This document shows positions 11,392 to 23,431 of a stretch of DNA of 64,000 nucleotides, in pieces. Position 1 is the first letter of the stretch, and every line of letters starts with the position of its first letter. The stretch covers positions 18,377,501-18,441,500 of the forward strand of contig JASWHV010000011.1 of the NCBI GenBank assembly GCA_030760725.1, in the 5' to 3' direction. A program made the translations under genes and the position numbers. The stretch comes from Neostapfia colusana (taxonomy: Eukaryota; Streptophyta; Magnoliopsida; Poales; Poaceae). Under the pieces are notes generated by a model, which searched no databases, was not told the origin of the DNA, and saw nothing but the letters and a program-made list of their open reading frames with translations.

Positions 11392-11780
11392 AGACTTAAG
11401 GTTTCATCCTTCTTCTTTACGAACAGCGCTGAGTATCCCCAAGGCGAGGAACTCGGCCTAATGAAACCCTTGCTCAACAAATAATTAAACTGTTCTTTCA
11501 ATTCAGCTAGCTCGTTCAGAGCCATTTTGTATGGTCTCCGTGATATGGGAGTAGTCCCGGTTGCAAGTTCTATCTTGAACTCCACATCCCACTCAGGTGG
11601 CATGCCCGGAAGATCATCCGGAAACACGTCGGGGTATTCCCAGACTACGGGGATGTCCTCTAACTTGAGAGCTTCCATGTTATAAGTTGTTGAAACTTCC
11701 GGGACAGGGTTGTCTAACACCATGGAATGCGGACGGTAGAATGGAAAATTCAAATGAACCGTCCGTGACAGAGTGTCCAT
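11253..11780 (-). pseudogene. linker and N-terminal RT of element A
   Basis: Encodes the protease-RT linker (LEDIPVVWEYPDVFPDDLPG) and the RT palm start (GFIRPSSSPWGYSALFVKKK, then LNTVTIKNKYPL). After that the family sequence continues in the frame of 9157-11391, so there is a one-frame shift in the interval 11340-11390. ADHRLLNT replaces the usual VDYRPLNT, so conserved residues are also changed. It is in the same frame as gag and protease upstream. Confidence 0.88.
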
Positions 11781-11792
11781 GACAACGCCATG

Positions 11793-12077
11793 CTAGCGTA
11801 ACCATGACATCCCTAAGATTTCATCAATCTTCTGTCCCGTAAGGATTATCAAGGTGGCGGGATATATCTTCCCACCTAAGCACAGAAGTGCTTTTGGAAT
11901 CATCATATTTGCTGAAATCTTCCCTCCCGGTGAGCAGATCATATATGCGCAGTCAGTTGGGAAGACTGACATTTGATGCTTAGCCACATAGGATGCACTT
12001 ATGAAACTGTGGGTTGCACCCAAATCGAATAAAATGATGATTGCTTGGTCATTGAGAGTGAACGTACCCGCCAGCAC
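11793..12077 (-). pseudogene. retropepsin-type protease of element A, active site changed
   Basis: The aspartic protease core reads ILFDLGATHSFIS, where family members have the catalytic FDSGATH (as at 48070 and in element C). Codon 12021-12023 is TTG (Leu) in place of Ser. The flap-side segment YMICSPGGKISANMMIPK and the later ILGMSWL are preserved. The frame stops at 11793 and resumes at 11780. The catalytic aspartate remains, but the D-S-G triad is broken, so polyprotein processing would be expected to suffer. Confidence 0.88.
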
Positions 12078-12236
12078 GTTTTCTCCCTCTGGGGCGTCCT
12101 CATTGTCGAGGTTGCGAACGCCCCTGGTTCGCTGACCAACCTTCTTGACCGGAGGTCGGCCTCGAGCAACGCCCTAGTATTGGGCATGCCCTATGATCTG
12201 CTGCCCCTTTCGACAGTCCTTCGAAAAATGGCCCGC

Positions 12237-13306
12237 CTAGCCACACGTGTAGCAGGTGTAGCGAGGCGGCCCTCCGCTGATTGGCGGACGGAAACCCGGG
12301 GCACGTTTTGGTGGTGGAAACGCCCGGGGTACCATCTGCTGCTGCTGTTGCGGTCGAGGTGGTGGCATCGGCGGTCGGAACAGAGGTGGCTGGAAAGAGC
12401 AACCCCAGAACTGCTGAGGTCGCGCCGGTGGATGCCACTGCTGACCGAATGGTGTCCGATACACCATGCAGTATTTTTTAGGGGCTCCACACCCACTGCT
12501 GGGTGGAGCGCTGCACTTTCTCTGCTCAGCCGCCAATTCCCACTGAGCATCTTTTTGCATGATCGCGGCGTTGACAAGGTCGTTGAACGTGCCACGATTG
12601 CATTGTACGAGATGCGTCTTCATCTCGGGATTTAACCCCCAATAGAAATGCTCTCGCTTCTTCTCCTCAGTGGAGACATAATCCGACGCATACTGCGCCA
12701 GATGGTTAAAGGCACGGGAGTAGTCGTGGGCACTCCTCCCGCCCTGCTTCAGCTCCAAGAACTCTTGGAACTTCCGCTTCATTATCTGGGGAGGGATATG
12801 GTAGGCGCGGAACGCCTCCTAGAATTCTTCCCACTCCACGCCGTGGCCAGCCCTCCGTGAGGCGACATAGTTCGCCCACCACGCACCAGCGGCACCGTGA
12901 AGCTGCTGCGCCGTGAAGAGAGTCTTTTTCCGCTCTGTGCATTGGAGCAGCCCGAATTTAGATTCGATCGTCCGCAGCCAGTTGTCGGCCTCCAGGGGTT
13001 CTGCTGCTTCAGTGAACACCGGAGGGTGCGTACTCATGAAGTCCGAGTATGTCACATTGTGGGGCTCACGAGACCCCCTCTCTTGACGCCCCCCGGCCTG
13101 GGACACATTATGCACGATCATGTGGAGTAGGTCGGTCTGCTCCTCACGATTACCCACCAGTGCCGCGATCACATCCGCTTGTGTAGGCGGAGGCGGCGGT
13201 GGTGGTTGTTGCTGCGGGGTGGTGTCATAGGCAGGTGGCTGGGATTCATCACCCCCCCCTGCTGGATAGAGCCACCGACCTCATGCGTGGCCCGAGTGCG
13301 AACCAT
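12237..13306 (-). pseudogene. gag of element A
   Basis: The probable start is the ATG at 13306 (MVRTRATHEVGG), just after a splice-acceptor-like gttgcag. Typical gag core motifs follow: STHPPVFTEAAEPLEADNWL, AAGAWWANY, AFRAYHIPPQIMKRK and YSRAFNHLAQYASDY. A proline/glutamine-rich stretch leads to the zinc knuckle CYTCG...GHFSKDC. Defects: a frameshift near 13170-13200, a TAG at 12817-12819, and a stop inside the knuckle just below 12237. Gag would form the nucleocapsid. This copy is broken but easily recognised. Confidence 0.88.
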
Positions 13307-15269
13307 CTGCAACCATACGACAATAAAAATCAGTCCCGCAACATACTTCATGCAGTCCAATAAAATAGGCGTAAAACATAATGACAGTAAAACGTGCGAT
13401 ACATCTCGCATACAGATAATGTAATAACTTTGCACATGCTACACCATTACCAGACCAAACACCAGCAAGTTAAATCCAAATTGACGGACTTCCTCTTTGG
13501 AAGTTCATCTCAACTCGGTTTGGTCACTACGAGACGTTAATATCGCTTTGTCATCACGTATACTACCCTTTTATCTTCAATACGACACAAACATGGCCTC
13601 TAGCAAAATAAACTTGAGTAAGAAACCTACTCAAATCTTTCACTAGTTGAATATAACCACTCATGAGTATGTTCTACCCCATTGGAAGTACTCAAACACC
13701 CTAGGGTACAACAATCTCTCAATTGAGTGCACTGTCATACCTCTGCCAGAATGACCAGATTCTACATATTCCAGATTTTGACCTGGTACATGGCATTTTC
13801 ATAACTCAAGTTGCATACCAAAGTTAAATTTAAATTAAGTATCTTTCCAACGAGCATTTATTCGTCCTCAGATCAGCTCTTGTTCAGAAGTTATGATAAT
13901 TCAAAGTCAACAGAATTTCTGGAAGAATTTCAACAGCACCTCCTTTGGAAGTTTCTGTTTTCAACTCCAATTTCCACTGAATTCCGTGCTGCAATTGCAG
14001 GAATTTTGAATTACAAAGATATAACACATCTACTATCCATTCCAAAAATGTATCATATGATAATTTTAAAATTTTCTACAGAAAGTTATGCTTGAAAAAC
14101 AGAACAGTCCAGAGAGTTTTTAATCTGTCCTGGTTCTGGACAGTTTACAATCCTCTGAAATTGCAACCAGTTTAATTTTTGATTCTGCTCTGGAAGTATA
14201 AAACAAAGTTGTAGAGAACTTAAACCTCTTTACAGAGCTATATCCCACACTTCCATTGGCTAAATAATCTGTGATTTATGCTCAGTTCAAGTTCAGCAAA
14301 ATTGCTGCCAAAACAGAGCACTCTGTTTTTCAATCCCTTTGAGCTAAACTGATCAACTATTGAATTTTTCTACCCAACCAGGGTCCTAAATATTGAGACT
14401 TCGTTATTTTAGATCCTTTTTATTATTATATTTCATGCAAATTCCTATTATATGTTGGTACTACGTTCCTCACAGAAAGAAAAATCCTAACCGGATTATA
14501 CCGGCATATACGTCTCAATTGTGGCACTAAACGGTCGCTCACACACGTGTACTACACGGTATACATATGTGGTTAGTACCTGCAGAAGAACACCCAATAA
14601 TGATGCACTCAAAGGTTGTTTTCATTTCAGGCAGGTCAATATTTAAAAGTAGATACATACGCCCGTATCTTTGCCATACGGCCGTCCTTGAGTTAAGCCA
14701 CGTCTCAAGGTACGTGATCGTGTGTTTACACCACACGACGGTGAACCCTTGTATAGCATGAACGGGTCGTCACGGTAGGGAATTTTATGAACCCAACAGA
14801 TACCACCTACTGCCCTACAGGGCACGCCGATGGCAAGCGCTGCGTATGTCCCCCTAGGCTATCCCCAGAAGAACACACTATCGCGTTACTGACCACACGA
14901 ATGGGGTCTCCACTTTCTTGCCTAATGCACGCTAAGGACCAGCGTTTCATATGAACTCAGGAACATGAAGAGTCCAAGAGTTTCATATTGATGTCTCACA
15001 CCAAGCTGTGAGACCTATCCCTGAACCACATTCCTCGTCAAAGAACTAACCGAAATTGAACCGCTTTCGGTGGCGTTCCTTACCATTTTTACCTGAGTGT
15101 AGGTGCGTCATTGCATAATTAAAATTCAGAATTATAGCACATATGTTAGTCATGCCACTTTAAGTAAATATGTTAATATAGTCCTTACTTGGGCATATTA
15201 GCGAACCCTCACCGTAAATCTAAGTTTTCCCATAATACAGTCCTTAAATAGTGTGCTATCCCCTAAGCA
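13307..15269 (-). other. 5' leader of element A (untranslated)
   Basis: About 2 kb between primer site and gag. The half next to the LTR (about 14500-15269) is roughly 85-90% identical by eye to the leader of C (60590-61361), with blocks such as acctgcagaagaacac and agcgtttcatatgaactcag. The gag-proximal half is AT-rich with no convincing frame. G has an extra ORF at the equivalent place (45556-46515) that is absent here. Confidence 0.75.
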
Positions 15270-15280
15270 GCTCTGATACA
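15270..15280 (-). promoter_or_regulatory. primer binding site of element A (tRNA-iMet type)
   Basis: The minus strand reads TGTATCAGAGC four bases after the LTR end. It matches the standard TGGTATCAGAGC site at all but one or two positions. Confidence 0.85.
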
Positions 15281-15546
15281 AGCCTGTGGCGGACTGGAAT
15301 CCGCACGTCCAGGATCGCAGAGGGTGGTGCCGCACGATGCGACACCCGACAGCACACATCATAAGGAAACATTGCATTACATAGAAAACCAACGGAATAT
15401 GTACAAAATAGTACAAGACTTCAGTTACAAACTAAGAATTGAAATTACAACAGCGGAAGCTAAGTTTATACAACTCACACCCATCTATCTAGTAAAAGTC
15501 GGTTGCTCAGCCCTATGGACAACGCACACTAGCTGCACTCCTCAGC

Positions 15547-15644
15547 TCAGCGCGGAGTGTACGGCTCCCACTCAGCCGTGGTCCCGGATGGAGGGTAGCC
15601 CTCGCCGGTGGACTCGTAACCCGAGTCCGTGGGATACTCCTCAC
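15547..15644 (-). other. candidate LTR exon 2, copy A 5' LTR
   Basis: 98 nt after the acceptor gtgttttccag, reading GEEYPTDSGYESTGEGYPPS and ending AEWEPYTPR then TGA, in the phase given by exon 1. The solo A LTR has the same 98-nt length at 39624-39721. The motif EWEP.TP before the stop recurs in the B (31238) and D2 copies. Confidence 0.55.
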
Positions 15645-16668
15645 CTGGAAAACACTTATAGCAGCAACCATGAGCACGATGGCTCAACAAGACTTAACCG
15701 ACTCACCTACACATGAAACTCTATATGCAGGTCAGAACAAATATATGAAGGCACATTGCAGCAACGGACACGCCTATAAGTTCATCCTTACTTCATCTTA
15801 AAGCCACAAGTTAACAGTTCATGAATCCGAAATTTATTGAGCAATAATTGGTGGCACACATGTAGCAATACAATTTAATCATAATAGCAATACTGAATCA
15901 TATCATTTCATATATTAACCTACGTCATGACTCAGTGACCAAGTGGCACTCATCACCGCGAGGGACATCAAATCGCCTCGATATACACCTGCAGGGATAC
16001 CCGAAGAGCACGTCACGTATGCCCACCTGTGGAGCTGCACAGCACGCTCATTCGATATCGTATGGGACAACCTTTCAGCCAACAGCCAAACGTCGGACCG
16101 GTCATACTGAAACGGACAGGAGGTTCCCTACAAGGAGCATTTCTCTATGCCCGTTAGCATATTCCACCTTGCTGCCCTCAACCTACACCTATAAATCGGT
16201 GTGCTATGCCTCGACCCCTGGAGGTTTAGGTTGCATCGGTTTACCGGGGCCCATATATCTGATATGCCTTCGGTACATTCAAACTTGATCAGCATGGGCC
16301 GCATACAGATCGGTCCTCAATCGACACGGACAGGGTTGCACACACAAGACTTACTCTTGCTGCGTCCTAGCCCCTGCCTAGTCTCATTTTCTTACTGAAG
16401 TGATCTCACATCACTCGAACCAATACCGTGTGTCCCAAATCCTAACCTCGCGAGTAGATTCCAACTACTCGACTTGTACCGAAGTTCTATGAACATTAAG
16501 CATAGCCTGTCTATTCGAGGACTTAGACGCTACCCTCACTCTTGTAGGAAAAATCTGGTTATGCACTTGGGTTTTCAACCATCCTATACCTAATGCACAC
16601 ACATACCTCATGCTAAGTATTCATAAAGCAAAACTTTGTAAAATTTGTTAATACAAACCGGGGCTTGC

Positions 16669-16749
16669 CTTGTTGCTGAGGGTCAGTGATTAGGGCTTCG
16701 TCCGGAAGCATGAAGTCCAGCACTTCCGGGGTTTCCTCGCCTTCAGTGA
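16669..16749 (-). other. candidate LTR exon 1, copy A 5' LTR
   Basis: 81 nt between the acceptor cgtgtag and the donor CAAG|GCAAGC. It reads VTEGEETPEVLDFMLPDEA in the shared phase. It is one codon longer than the solo copy at 40749-40826, a length difference that keeps frame. The intron to exon 2 is about 1.02 kb. Confidence 0.55.
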
Positions 16750-18405
16750 CTACACGTAAGCAATATACTATATGTCAATTTAAATGCAATGTTTGGAACT
16801 GAATATGTAAATACCATAACTCTAGCTAGCCCTCCACTTTGGCTCTGAAATTTTTATGGTGGCTTTGTAGGGTCCCAACCAGAGGTTTGACCAAGTTTCA
16901 TTAGAAACAAAGTCCACTTGAGCTCTGTAGAAATACAAGTTTATTTGGTCATTAGTAGAGACTCTAAGGATTTCCATGGATTTTCATGGCTCCCACCATT
17001 ACTTTCTGGAAACTAGAGTCTGAGATGGTTCTAATGGAATTAGTTTCATGTCATTTGCAGCATTCTAGATGAAGTTATGCCCTAAACAAGATTTGAGAAA
17101 ATCTGAAAAATGTTTCTGTATATTTTTCCATTTTCTCAGGGCAGCTCACTTAAGCACACCATTTGGGGGACTAAATGAACTTGGATGGATCTAAAATTGT
17201 TACTGTGGCTCAAGGATTCTCCAAGGAACATCCTAGACAAAGTTCAGATTTTTTCCCAAAGGAATTCTCCAGATAAAAATTCCCAACATTTTAAACTTTA
17301 GGGAATTAATTCTGGAAAAGGAACAAGTTTCATAAGCTGAAACTTGTTTTGCTGGTTAGTATTCAAAAAGATGAATTCAACAAAATTTGGTTAACTGAAT
17401 TTGGAGCTTCCTAGCAAAAGTTATAGGCATTTGAAGTTTGAACCAAATCTGAAAATCCTAGAAATGTTTAAACACGGGTTGTAGGCCCTACTATTTAAAC
17501 CAGCCCACTGAGATCGCGGACACACCGCAGCCTACGGGGATTTACCCGCGCTGCCGCCCCGGATCTCAGCCGCAAAGTGGATCCCCGCTAGAAAACAGGG
17601 ACTGACTGGTGGACCCGGCCCCCCTTCGTCTTCCTTGCGACAACCCGCGATCTCCGCAGCGGTGCTTCGCCGAAGAGCTCGCTGCCGGCCATTTTACCCC
17701 ATGACCTTCGACGGATTTCACCGTGTGTCCAACTTTGCTCGGGGAACACGTTGGGGCACTCACTGAAGCTCGGCGATGGACGGAACCATGCTCGCAATGG
17801 TGACAGCGGCGATCCCCACTCCGGCGATGTAGCCCGAGCTACTCAGGGCCCTATTTTTGGAACAGTTTGCTCCTACAGCTCCGCTGTGGCATGCTGAGCA
17901 TGAAAATGAACTCGGTTTGCCATGGAAACGGCCGGAGCTAGGTGTTCACCGTCGACGTAGGCCCTATATCAGCGGCGACTTGAAAAACTCGACAACCAGA
18001 GCCTATACTCGACGGTTTTTGGTACTTTTTTATCCTGGATGGCCGTGGGAAGGTGTAGAACACGTGTAAAGCTCGGCATACGCGGTGGTGTGCTAATCCC
18101 CAGGAATTTTAGATTTTGGAACGGCTCGGTCCTAATAACACCGAAACATCCCCAGGGAAATTCTCCGACGACAACGCATGAAACAACGAGCGGTTTTGAC
18201 TAGCATGACAAGCACCTTAGGGCGGTGGTTTCTTGTGTTGATCGTCGGGCACGACGAGCCCTGTGTCGCCCGGACGACGGTGAGCAGGGAGAGGCGAGCT
18301 CGGGGCGATTTTGCTTCGGTTGTTTGGGGCAAAGGTGACCGCGTGAGGGAAGCAACAGGGCACAGCAGGGCTACACGTTTTATTCCTTCGGTCACTGATC
18401 TCCCT

Positions 18406-18422
18406 CCCCCCCCCCCCCCCCC
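18406..18422. repeat. 17-bp poly-C run
   Basis: A homopolymer of 17 C inside the A 5' LTR. The equivalent place in the 3' LTR (about 7970-7990) has shorter, interrupted C runs. The length may be unstable or a sequencing uncertainty. Confidence 0.85.
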
Positions 18423-19152
18423 GAAGCAGGAGCTGTCCTGGTGCTGAGGCGGTCGGGTGCCGGCGTCGGAAGCTGGTGCGCTGTTGCCCGAGCACAGCCG
18501 AGTAGCCTTCAGCCGTAAGCCTACTGACCAGTGGGTCCCCCTCCCCTTTAATCCTCTCCTCTTTTCTTCCATTTTTGTTTTCACTGAAAATATCTCAGCT
18601 ACTCACAATTGAATGAGAGACTTAGCCTCAAAGTCATGGTTTGAATTTGATTTCCTCACTTTGGAATTGGTTTGGTTAAATTTGTTGCACATTTGAATTT
18701 GAAATTCACTTTTGAATTAGTGCAAATTTAGCTCCTGACAAGATGAACTCCAATGAGGATACAAATTTGTGTACTAACTCAGAAAAATGTGCTGAGTTTG
18801 AATATGAAGTCAACTTTTGAATTGAAGTGGTGAAAGTGGCTGCAATTTGAATTTGCATTCAAATTAGCTTTTTTTTACATATGTCTCCAAAAGTGACTCA
18901 AAAGAATTTGGATTTAAATGAAACTGGGCCTGAGCCTTCCCAAGAATATTTAAGGTATAGAGGTGAGCTAAACCTCTCATGTTTATGTGTATAACTCCTA
19001 TTTGTTTGAAGTTAGGGATTTCCCTTCTAATCACCCTCTTGATGGTGTTTACTTGCTCTTCACAAGTGTTCATGAGCTATCCACCAAATGAGCTGTGGTG
19101 TTGTGAGGTGATGAAATGAACACTTTTGCAAGTCCATTCTTGGGCTTTTACA

Positions 19153-19157
19153 AGTAT
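19153..19157. repeat. right target-site duplication of element A (agtat)
   Basis: Same five bases as 5256-5260. Confidence 0.9.
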
Positions 19158-19411
19158 CCCCAAAACCACAGTGGCTTCTAAATCCAAATTCAAACGTTGC
19201 AGCAAATTCTGAAAGTTTCAATTTGATTACCCATGGCTTTAACCGTCATTTGTGCTCGCATTTGAAACGTCGGGTTCATTTCCTTTTTGGCTAGTTTCTT
19301 TTGTTGCATGTAGTCGGAATTTTGAATTTGAAACCCTAGTTAAAATTTTATTTGACCCCGCAGATTTAAATTCTACAAAGAGCTACGCATGCTGAACTTG
19401 GGGCTTTTACA
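19158..19411 (-). repeat. start of LTR E (right piece)
   Basis: The minus strand begins TGTAAAAGCCCCAAG at 19411, after the polypurine tract at 19412-19429. It joins 4322-5260 across element A. The 3' part of the LTR is missing. No coding content. Confidence 0.75.
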
Positions 19412-19429
19412 ATCCTCCCTCCTTAAAAG
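19412..19429 (-). promoter_or_regulatory. polypurine tract of fragment E
   Basis: The minus strand reads cttttaaggagggaggat directly before TGTAAAAGCCCC, preceded by tcaggacgagactc. This fixes E as a minus-strand element. Confidence 0.8.
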
Positions 19430-19439
19430 AGTCTCGTCC

Positions 19440-20012
19440 TGAGATTAGTAATGTTACCGGTTATAGCTCGATAATTGTTCTAGACAATTCATCCGGAGGA
19501 AATCCTCGCTCTCCCATGTGGCCTCGTCATCGGTGTGGTTACTCCACAGAACCTTATAAAACCGTAGTGATCAACGACTTGTTTCACGCGTCTTTTCGTT
19601 GAGGATTTGTACTGGCTTCTCGATGTAGGTGAGATCTGGGTGTAATGTCTCCATGCCTCCTGAAAGAACATCCATCGGCTCTTTCAAACATTTCCTCAAT
19701 TGTGAAACATGGAAGATGTCGTGGATGCCCGACAATGATGTTGGCAGCCTCAAATGGTAGGCTACCGGTCCACACCGTTCTGTAATAAGAAACGGACCAA
19801 CAAAATGAGGAGCTAGCTTTCCCTTGACCCCCAATTGATGAATTCGTTTCACCGGGGATACTCGGAGATAGACGTGATCTCCTGCCATATAGTGCTTCGT
19901 ATGGTGCCATTTTATTGATGGATTGATAACCATTATTGTAGGAGAACCTCGCTAATGGCAAATGGTCATCCCAATTATTTCCATGATCTATGGCACATGC
20001 TCTCAGCATATA
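19440..20012 (-). pseudogene. 3' end of integrase and chromodomain-like tail of fragment E
   Basis: Starts inside the integrase at MLRACAIDHGNNWDDHLP, continues ARFSYNNGYQS and APYEALYGR, then jumps to AGDHVYLRVSPVKRI. About 40 residues present in A and C are missing at about 19885, with a change of frame. The GPFLITERCGPVAYHL and FHVSQLRKCLK segments follow. The chromodomain-like end lies in a third frame (19440-19570). The upstream integrase is cut at 20012 by LTR D1 and is not found again in the window. A decayed relative of A and C. Confidence 0.82.
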
Positions 20013-21104
20013 TGTAAGGGCCCAAGTTTTTCACTTGCTAATAGTGTTCATCACAGCCACACCTCACCTCATTTGTGGTAATCACAAGAACACATTTGAA
20101 GAGCAGGTAACCACAATCAATTGATTTATTAGGAGATGAACTCACAAAATGCAAAAGTGGTATTTCCCACATGCAATATATAGGGGCTGGGTATATGATT
20201 GACTCCTAAACATTGTTAGGAATGCTTATGGCAAATTTCACCCAAATCCAAAACCTTATGAGGAACTTTTGGGTATAATTGTTAAAAGGCTCGTTTGAAC
20301 TTAAATTCAAATTCAAACTCCTTTCATTCCATGAATTCAAAAGTGGGATTTATATTCACACTCAGCACATTTTTATGACCTCACACAATAATTTTCACTC
20401 CATTTGGAGTTGATCTTGACATGAGCTAAATTGGACAAATTCAAACCAAATTTGGATTTTAAACTCACATGTGCTGAAAATTCACCCAAACAATTTCACA
20501 CTTTGATTCATTTGAATTCAATTGGGCATTTGGTGAATTAATCAAATTTCCAAGGGTATTAGTGTCCCTAATATTTGGAGCAGTAGGAATTTAATTTTGA
20601 GGTCAAAATTGGGGTGGTGGGGCCCTCCTGTCAGCCACACAGGGTTCTACCAACTGAAGACTCGGTGACTCTGTTTCTCGGGCCGAGGCTGCGAGCGCTA
20701 CCGAGGGCAAACGCTCGGCCACCTCCTGCTTCGGTCCTTCGCGCTGGAGACCAGTTGCCCGACAGTCTGAGCACCCCGCGGCATGTTCCTTTTGCTCACA
20801 AGCCGAAGCACCAAAGTTTTTTTCTCTCCTCACACCGAGCTCAGCGGAGACTTCGCCGCTGCCTCGGTTTTGACCGTGAGACGGTTCCTCACTTGCGAAC
20901 AAAGTCCCCTGAGCTGCAAAACTGCACCATAGCCTCTCCTCCGACCTTCTAGCCACGAGAACGAGCTGAAATCGGCCCTCCTCGAGCAACCCCGAACGTT
21001 TTTGCGGTGACTCGAAAGTTACCGCCATTCGGTGCTCACGTGGGCAGCCCAAGTCAGTAGCTTTCACGCCCGAGCAAAGGTGCCTAGATACGTGCTAGGG
21101 ATCC

Positions 21105-21195
21105 ATGCTGATCACCTCCAAAGCTCAAGACAAACCGTGGATCATCACCAGTGAATTCCAGGATTTTCTTCCTGCCGGCGCAAAACGAACCGCGG
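21105..21195 (+). other. candidate start exon (exon 0) of the LTR ORF, copy D1
   Basis: ATG at 21105 opens 30 codons plus one base (MLITSKAQDKPWIITSEFQD and onward) and ends CGCGG|GTAAGA, a strong donor. The phase-1 end matches the phase of exon 1 in all families. In D1 itself the exon 1 region (about 21920-22043) is open but not homologous to the acidic segment, so the join in this copy is unclear. D3 lost this segment in a deletion of about 0.4 kb. Confidence 0.4.
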
Positions 21196-23137
21196 GTAAG
21201 ATTTCATCAAATTCTCGATCACAGTTCGGTTAGATCTCGCCAAATTCAGCACACATGAACTAGACTTGATGAGGAACATCTTCTCTTCACAAACCTAGCA
21301 CGAAACTACATGTAGCTAGACTATTTCAAGGTATTCCGACGGCGACCGTAGCAGGGAGCCTAGGCGCACGGTGAGAACCTAGTTAGAGTCATTCCTGGTC
21401 CGTTCTGAATCCACATCAAGCTCCTCCATGGTCCACTGGTGCTTTAGAGCCCAAAAATCGAGCGTTTGGGGTAAGATTGAGGTCAGTTGACCTCACTGGA
21501 ACCCTAAATGGGGTTGTCCCCGGTTCGCGCCTAGTTCCGGTGATCGCCGGCCGCCGGTGACCCTCAAAATGAGCTCAGCATGGAAAAATACGTGGGGTTG
21601 GTGAGTTTGGCCCCGGGCGATCTCTTTTACCAATAAGGCAAAGACCACCCGAAACTATTCTAAGGCTTCGTGAATTTCGAAGTCATTGGAGATCAGGATC
21701 TTTAGTTATGTCCAGATCATTAGAGCTCATCTTATATGGCATTAGGAACTTAGCTAGAGATGTAATGAAACATCTAAGGTAGATTTAGTCTCTTTGAGTT
21801 CTTTGCACAACAGAGGCAACAACTTCATCCTAGGATCTCTACACAGCCTCTGTTCTTAAGAAGTTTTAATCCTTAAGTCTTTAAATTACATTATAAAATA
21901 CTATGCATATACATGTCGATAGGATTCACGATGAAGGACATCGACGGAGCCATCCCTTGACGTGTGGATCAGTTGAGCAAGTTCAGAAAGATCAAGGGAT
22001 TGAAGATACTAACTTCTATTATATACAACTACTCTACAAAGCAGGCAAGCTCTGGTTTGCATTAACCTTTTTACAAATGTTTATTGTTTTGAGCACTTAC
22101 TTGAGCATTATAATTCCTTGCATTAGAGTCTTGTATGAAAACCCAATTGCGTAGCCAAGAAACACCATGGGTTGGGTTTGGGATTTGCAAACCCCGTTAG
22201 CTACTGCGATGCTAAGATAGTGTAGGATTCGGTACAAGACGAGTAGTTGGAACTACTCGCAAGCATAGGCTAGAGGCATGCGACTCGGGTAGAGATAGCA
22301 CATGATACACATGGCAAGAAAGATGAGGCCGAGCGGAGAGTAAGGGCAGCAGGACTTTGGGGCCTCTGTGCTATAGCTCCGCTTGTGTCAATTGAGGACT
22401 GAGCCGTGTGCGGGCCTGTTGAACAAGCTAGAACAGTACCGAAGACCTACCGGCTATATGGGAACCGGGAAACCGATACAACTCGGGTAGCTGGGTATTG
22501 AGGCATTGCCCGTCGTTTAGAGGGTAGGTTGAGAGCTCGAGGTTAAATTGGCTGGCGGCACTGAGATGCGCGTGCAGAGACCTCTTGCTCGGGACGATGG
22601 GACCGGTTCAATATTTGGCTGACGGGCGAAAGGTAGTTGCGTACGGCATCCGTGATGGTTGTTGTAGGCAACATCGAGTACGGGCGTACGTGATGGGTTT
22701 TTCGGGTAACCTTGCTGGTGTAAATCAATTATAATCGCCGTCCGTCGCGGTCAGTGAGTACCACTTGTTCACTGTACCGTGACGTAGAAAGAACAGGCTA
22801 GTTGCATGTTAAAATGTTGCTGATTGAAAGATGGACTTGATTGCTAATGATTTGATGTAGTTTAGAGCTAACTAAAGTTCCTTTCAACTTTGGGCAAAGT
22901 ACATGAGAGAAATGTGTTTCTTGTTCGATTGCGGCTCTCTCATGTGCCTTAGCGTAAGGTTCTCCACAACCTGCTGCTAAAACTTGAAAGTAAGGTTTTA
23001 CTAATTAGGCGAGTCCTTGCAAATGATTTTTCCTCATGTAACCTATCAATCCCTCATGTAGAAGTTCCATGTTTAGGTGAGACGGGTCAGACTTGCTGAG
23101 CCTTCGTGCTCACTGCTTGTGTTTGAAAATTTTGCAG

Positions 23138-23187
23138 GGTTCTATGAGGAAGGGACTCCCGAAGAGTCGTGCACGCCACAGAGTTAG
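23138..23187 (+). other. candidate LTR exon 2, copy D1
   Basis: After the acceptor aaaattttgcag the phase-1 reading gives GFYEEGTPEESCTPQS and TAG at 23185-23187. It is shorter than in A, but retains the EEG.PEE and CTP elements of D2. The palindrome TGAGC-N6-GCTCA lies at 23097-23112. Confidence 0.45.
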
Positions 23188-23420
23188 TGTGCGTGTGTGC
23201 TAGCAAGGACACGTTCAAGGGCTTGACGTAGACTTGATGCGTATTCTACGCCCGTGAGTGTAGACTGGACTTATTTTGATGTACAAATGTTCATAAACCA
23301 CTTTATGTAATAAAAGTTTCGCTTCCGCTTTGTACCTTTGATGTGTGTTATCCGGTGCTGTGCAACGCAGCACCCCTCACCGTGATCCTGGCTCGACAAG
23401 ACCGTGGGGTCGTGTCAGCG

Positions 23421-23431
23421 TTGGTATCAGG
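23421..23431 (+). promoter_or_regulatory. truncated primer binding site after LTR D1
   Basis: ttggtatcagg begins three bases after the LTR end and matches the start of a tRNA-iMet-type site. It is then lost at the junction with D2. Confidence 0.7.

Larger units (their letters stand above)
5261..19152 (-). mobile_element. complete Ty3/gypsy element A (Tekay-like chromovirus), 13.9 kb
   Basis: Two long LTRs (3455 and 3868 bp) with TG...CA ends flank an internal region of 6569 bp. A 5-bp TSD, a tRNA-iMet-type primer site next to the right LTR and a polypurine tract next to the left LTR fix the orientation as minus. The protein order is gag, protease, RT, RNase H, integrase, chromodomain-like tail. 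The last part reads FYKILWRNHTTKEA, close to the FxKVLW-NH-EEATWE pattern of chromoviral tails. Gag has in-frame stops and pol has at least two frameshifts, so the copy is not autonomous as read. The clade is inferred from LTR length and tail motif. Confidence 0.93.
15285..19152 (-). repeat. 5' LTR of element A
   Basis: 3868 bp, TG...CA, starting (minus strand) TGTAAAAGCCC and ending CCGCCACA. It is essentially the same length as the solo copy at 39366-43224 (3859 bp). It holds an intact candidate LTR ORF: exon 1 at 16669-16749 and exon 2 at 15547-15644. A run of 17 C lies at 18406-18422. The short 15-codon frame is at 18132-18179. Confidence 0.93.
20013..23417 (+). repeat. LTR D1 (plus strand, 5' LTR of a D element)
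   Basis: Starts TGTAAGGGCCC and ends GGGTCGTGTCA, 3405 bp, followed after gcg by a primer-site-like sequence. It interrupts integrase E after catata. The possible TSD atata (20008-20012) cannot be checked because the other flank is not in the window. A GC-rich zone lies at 20600-21600. It carries candidate exon 0 (21105-21195), the conserved donor block at 22044 and exon 2 (23138-23187). The middle (about 21590-22040) differs from D2/D3, so D1 may be a recombinant or a separate subfamily. Confidence 0.8.

Noticed and set aside
20603..21067. Long minus-strand open frame (154 codons) in the GC-rich part of LTR D1, also open at 49539-50030 in D3
   Set aside because: It is antisense in the promoter-like zone. 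The similarity is what two copies of one LTR must show, and no domain or splice logic supports it.
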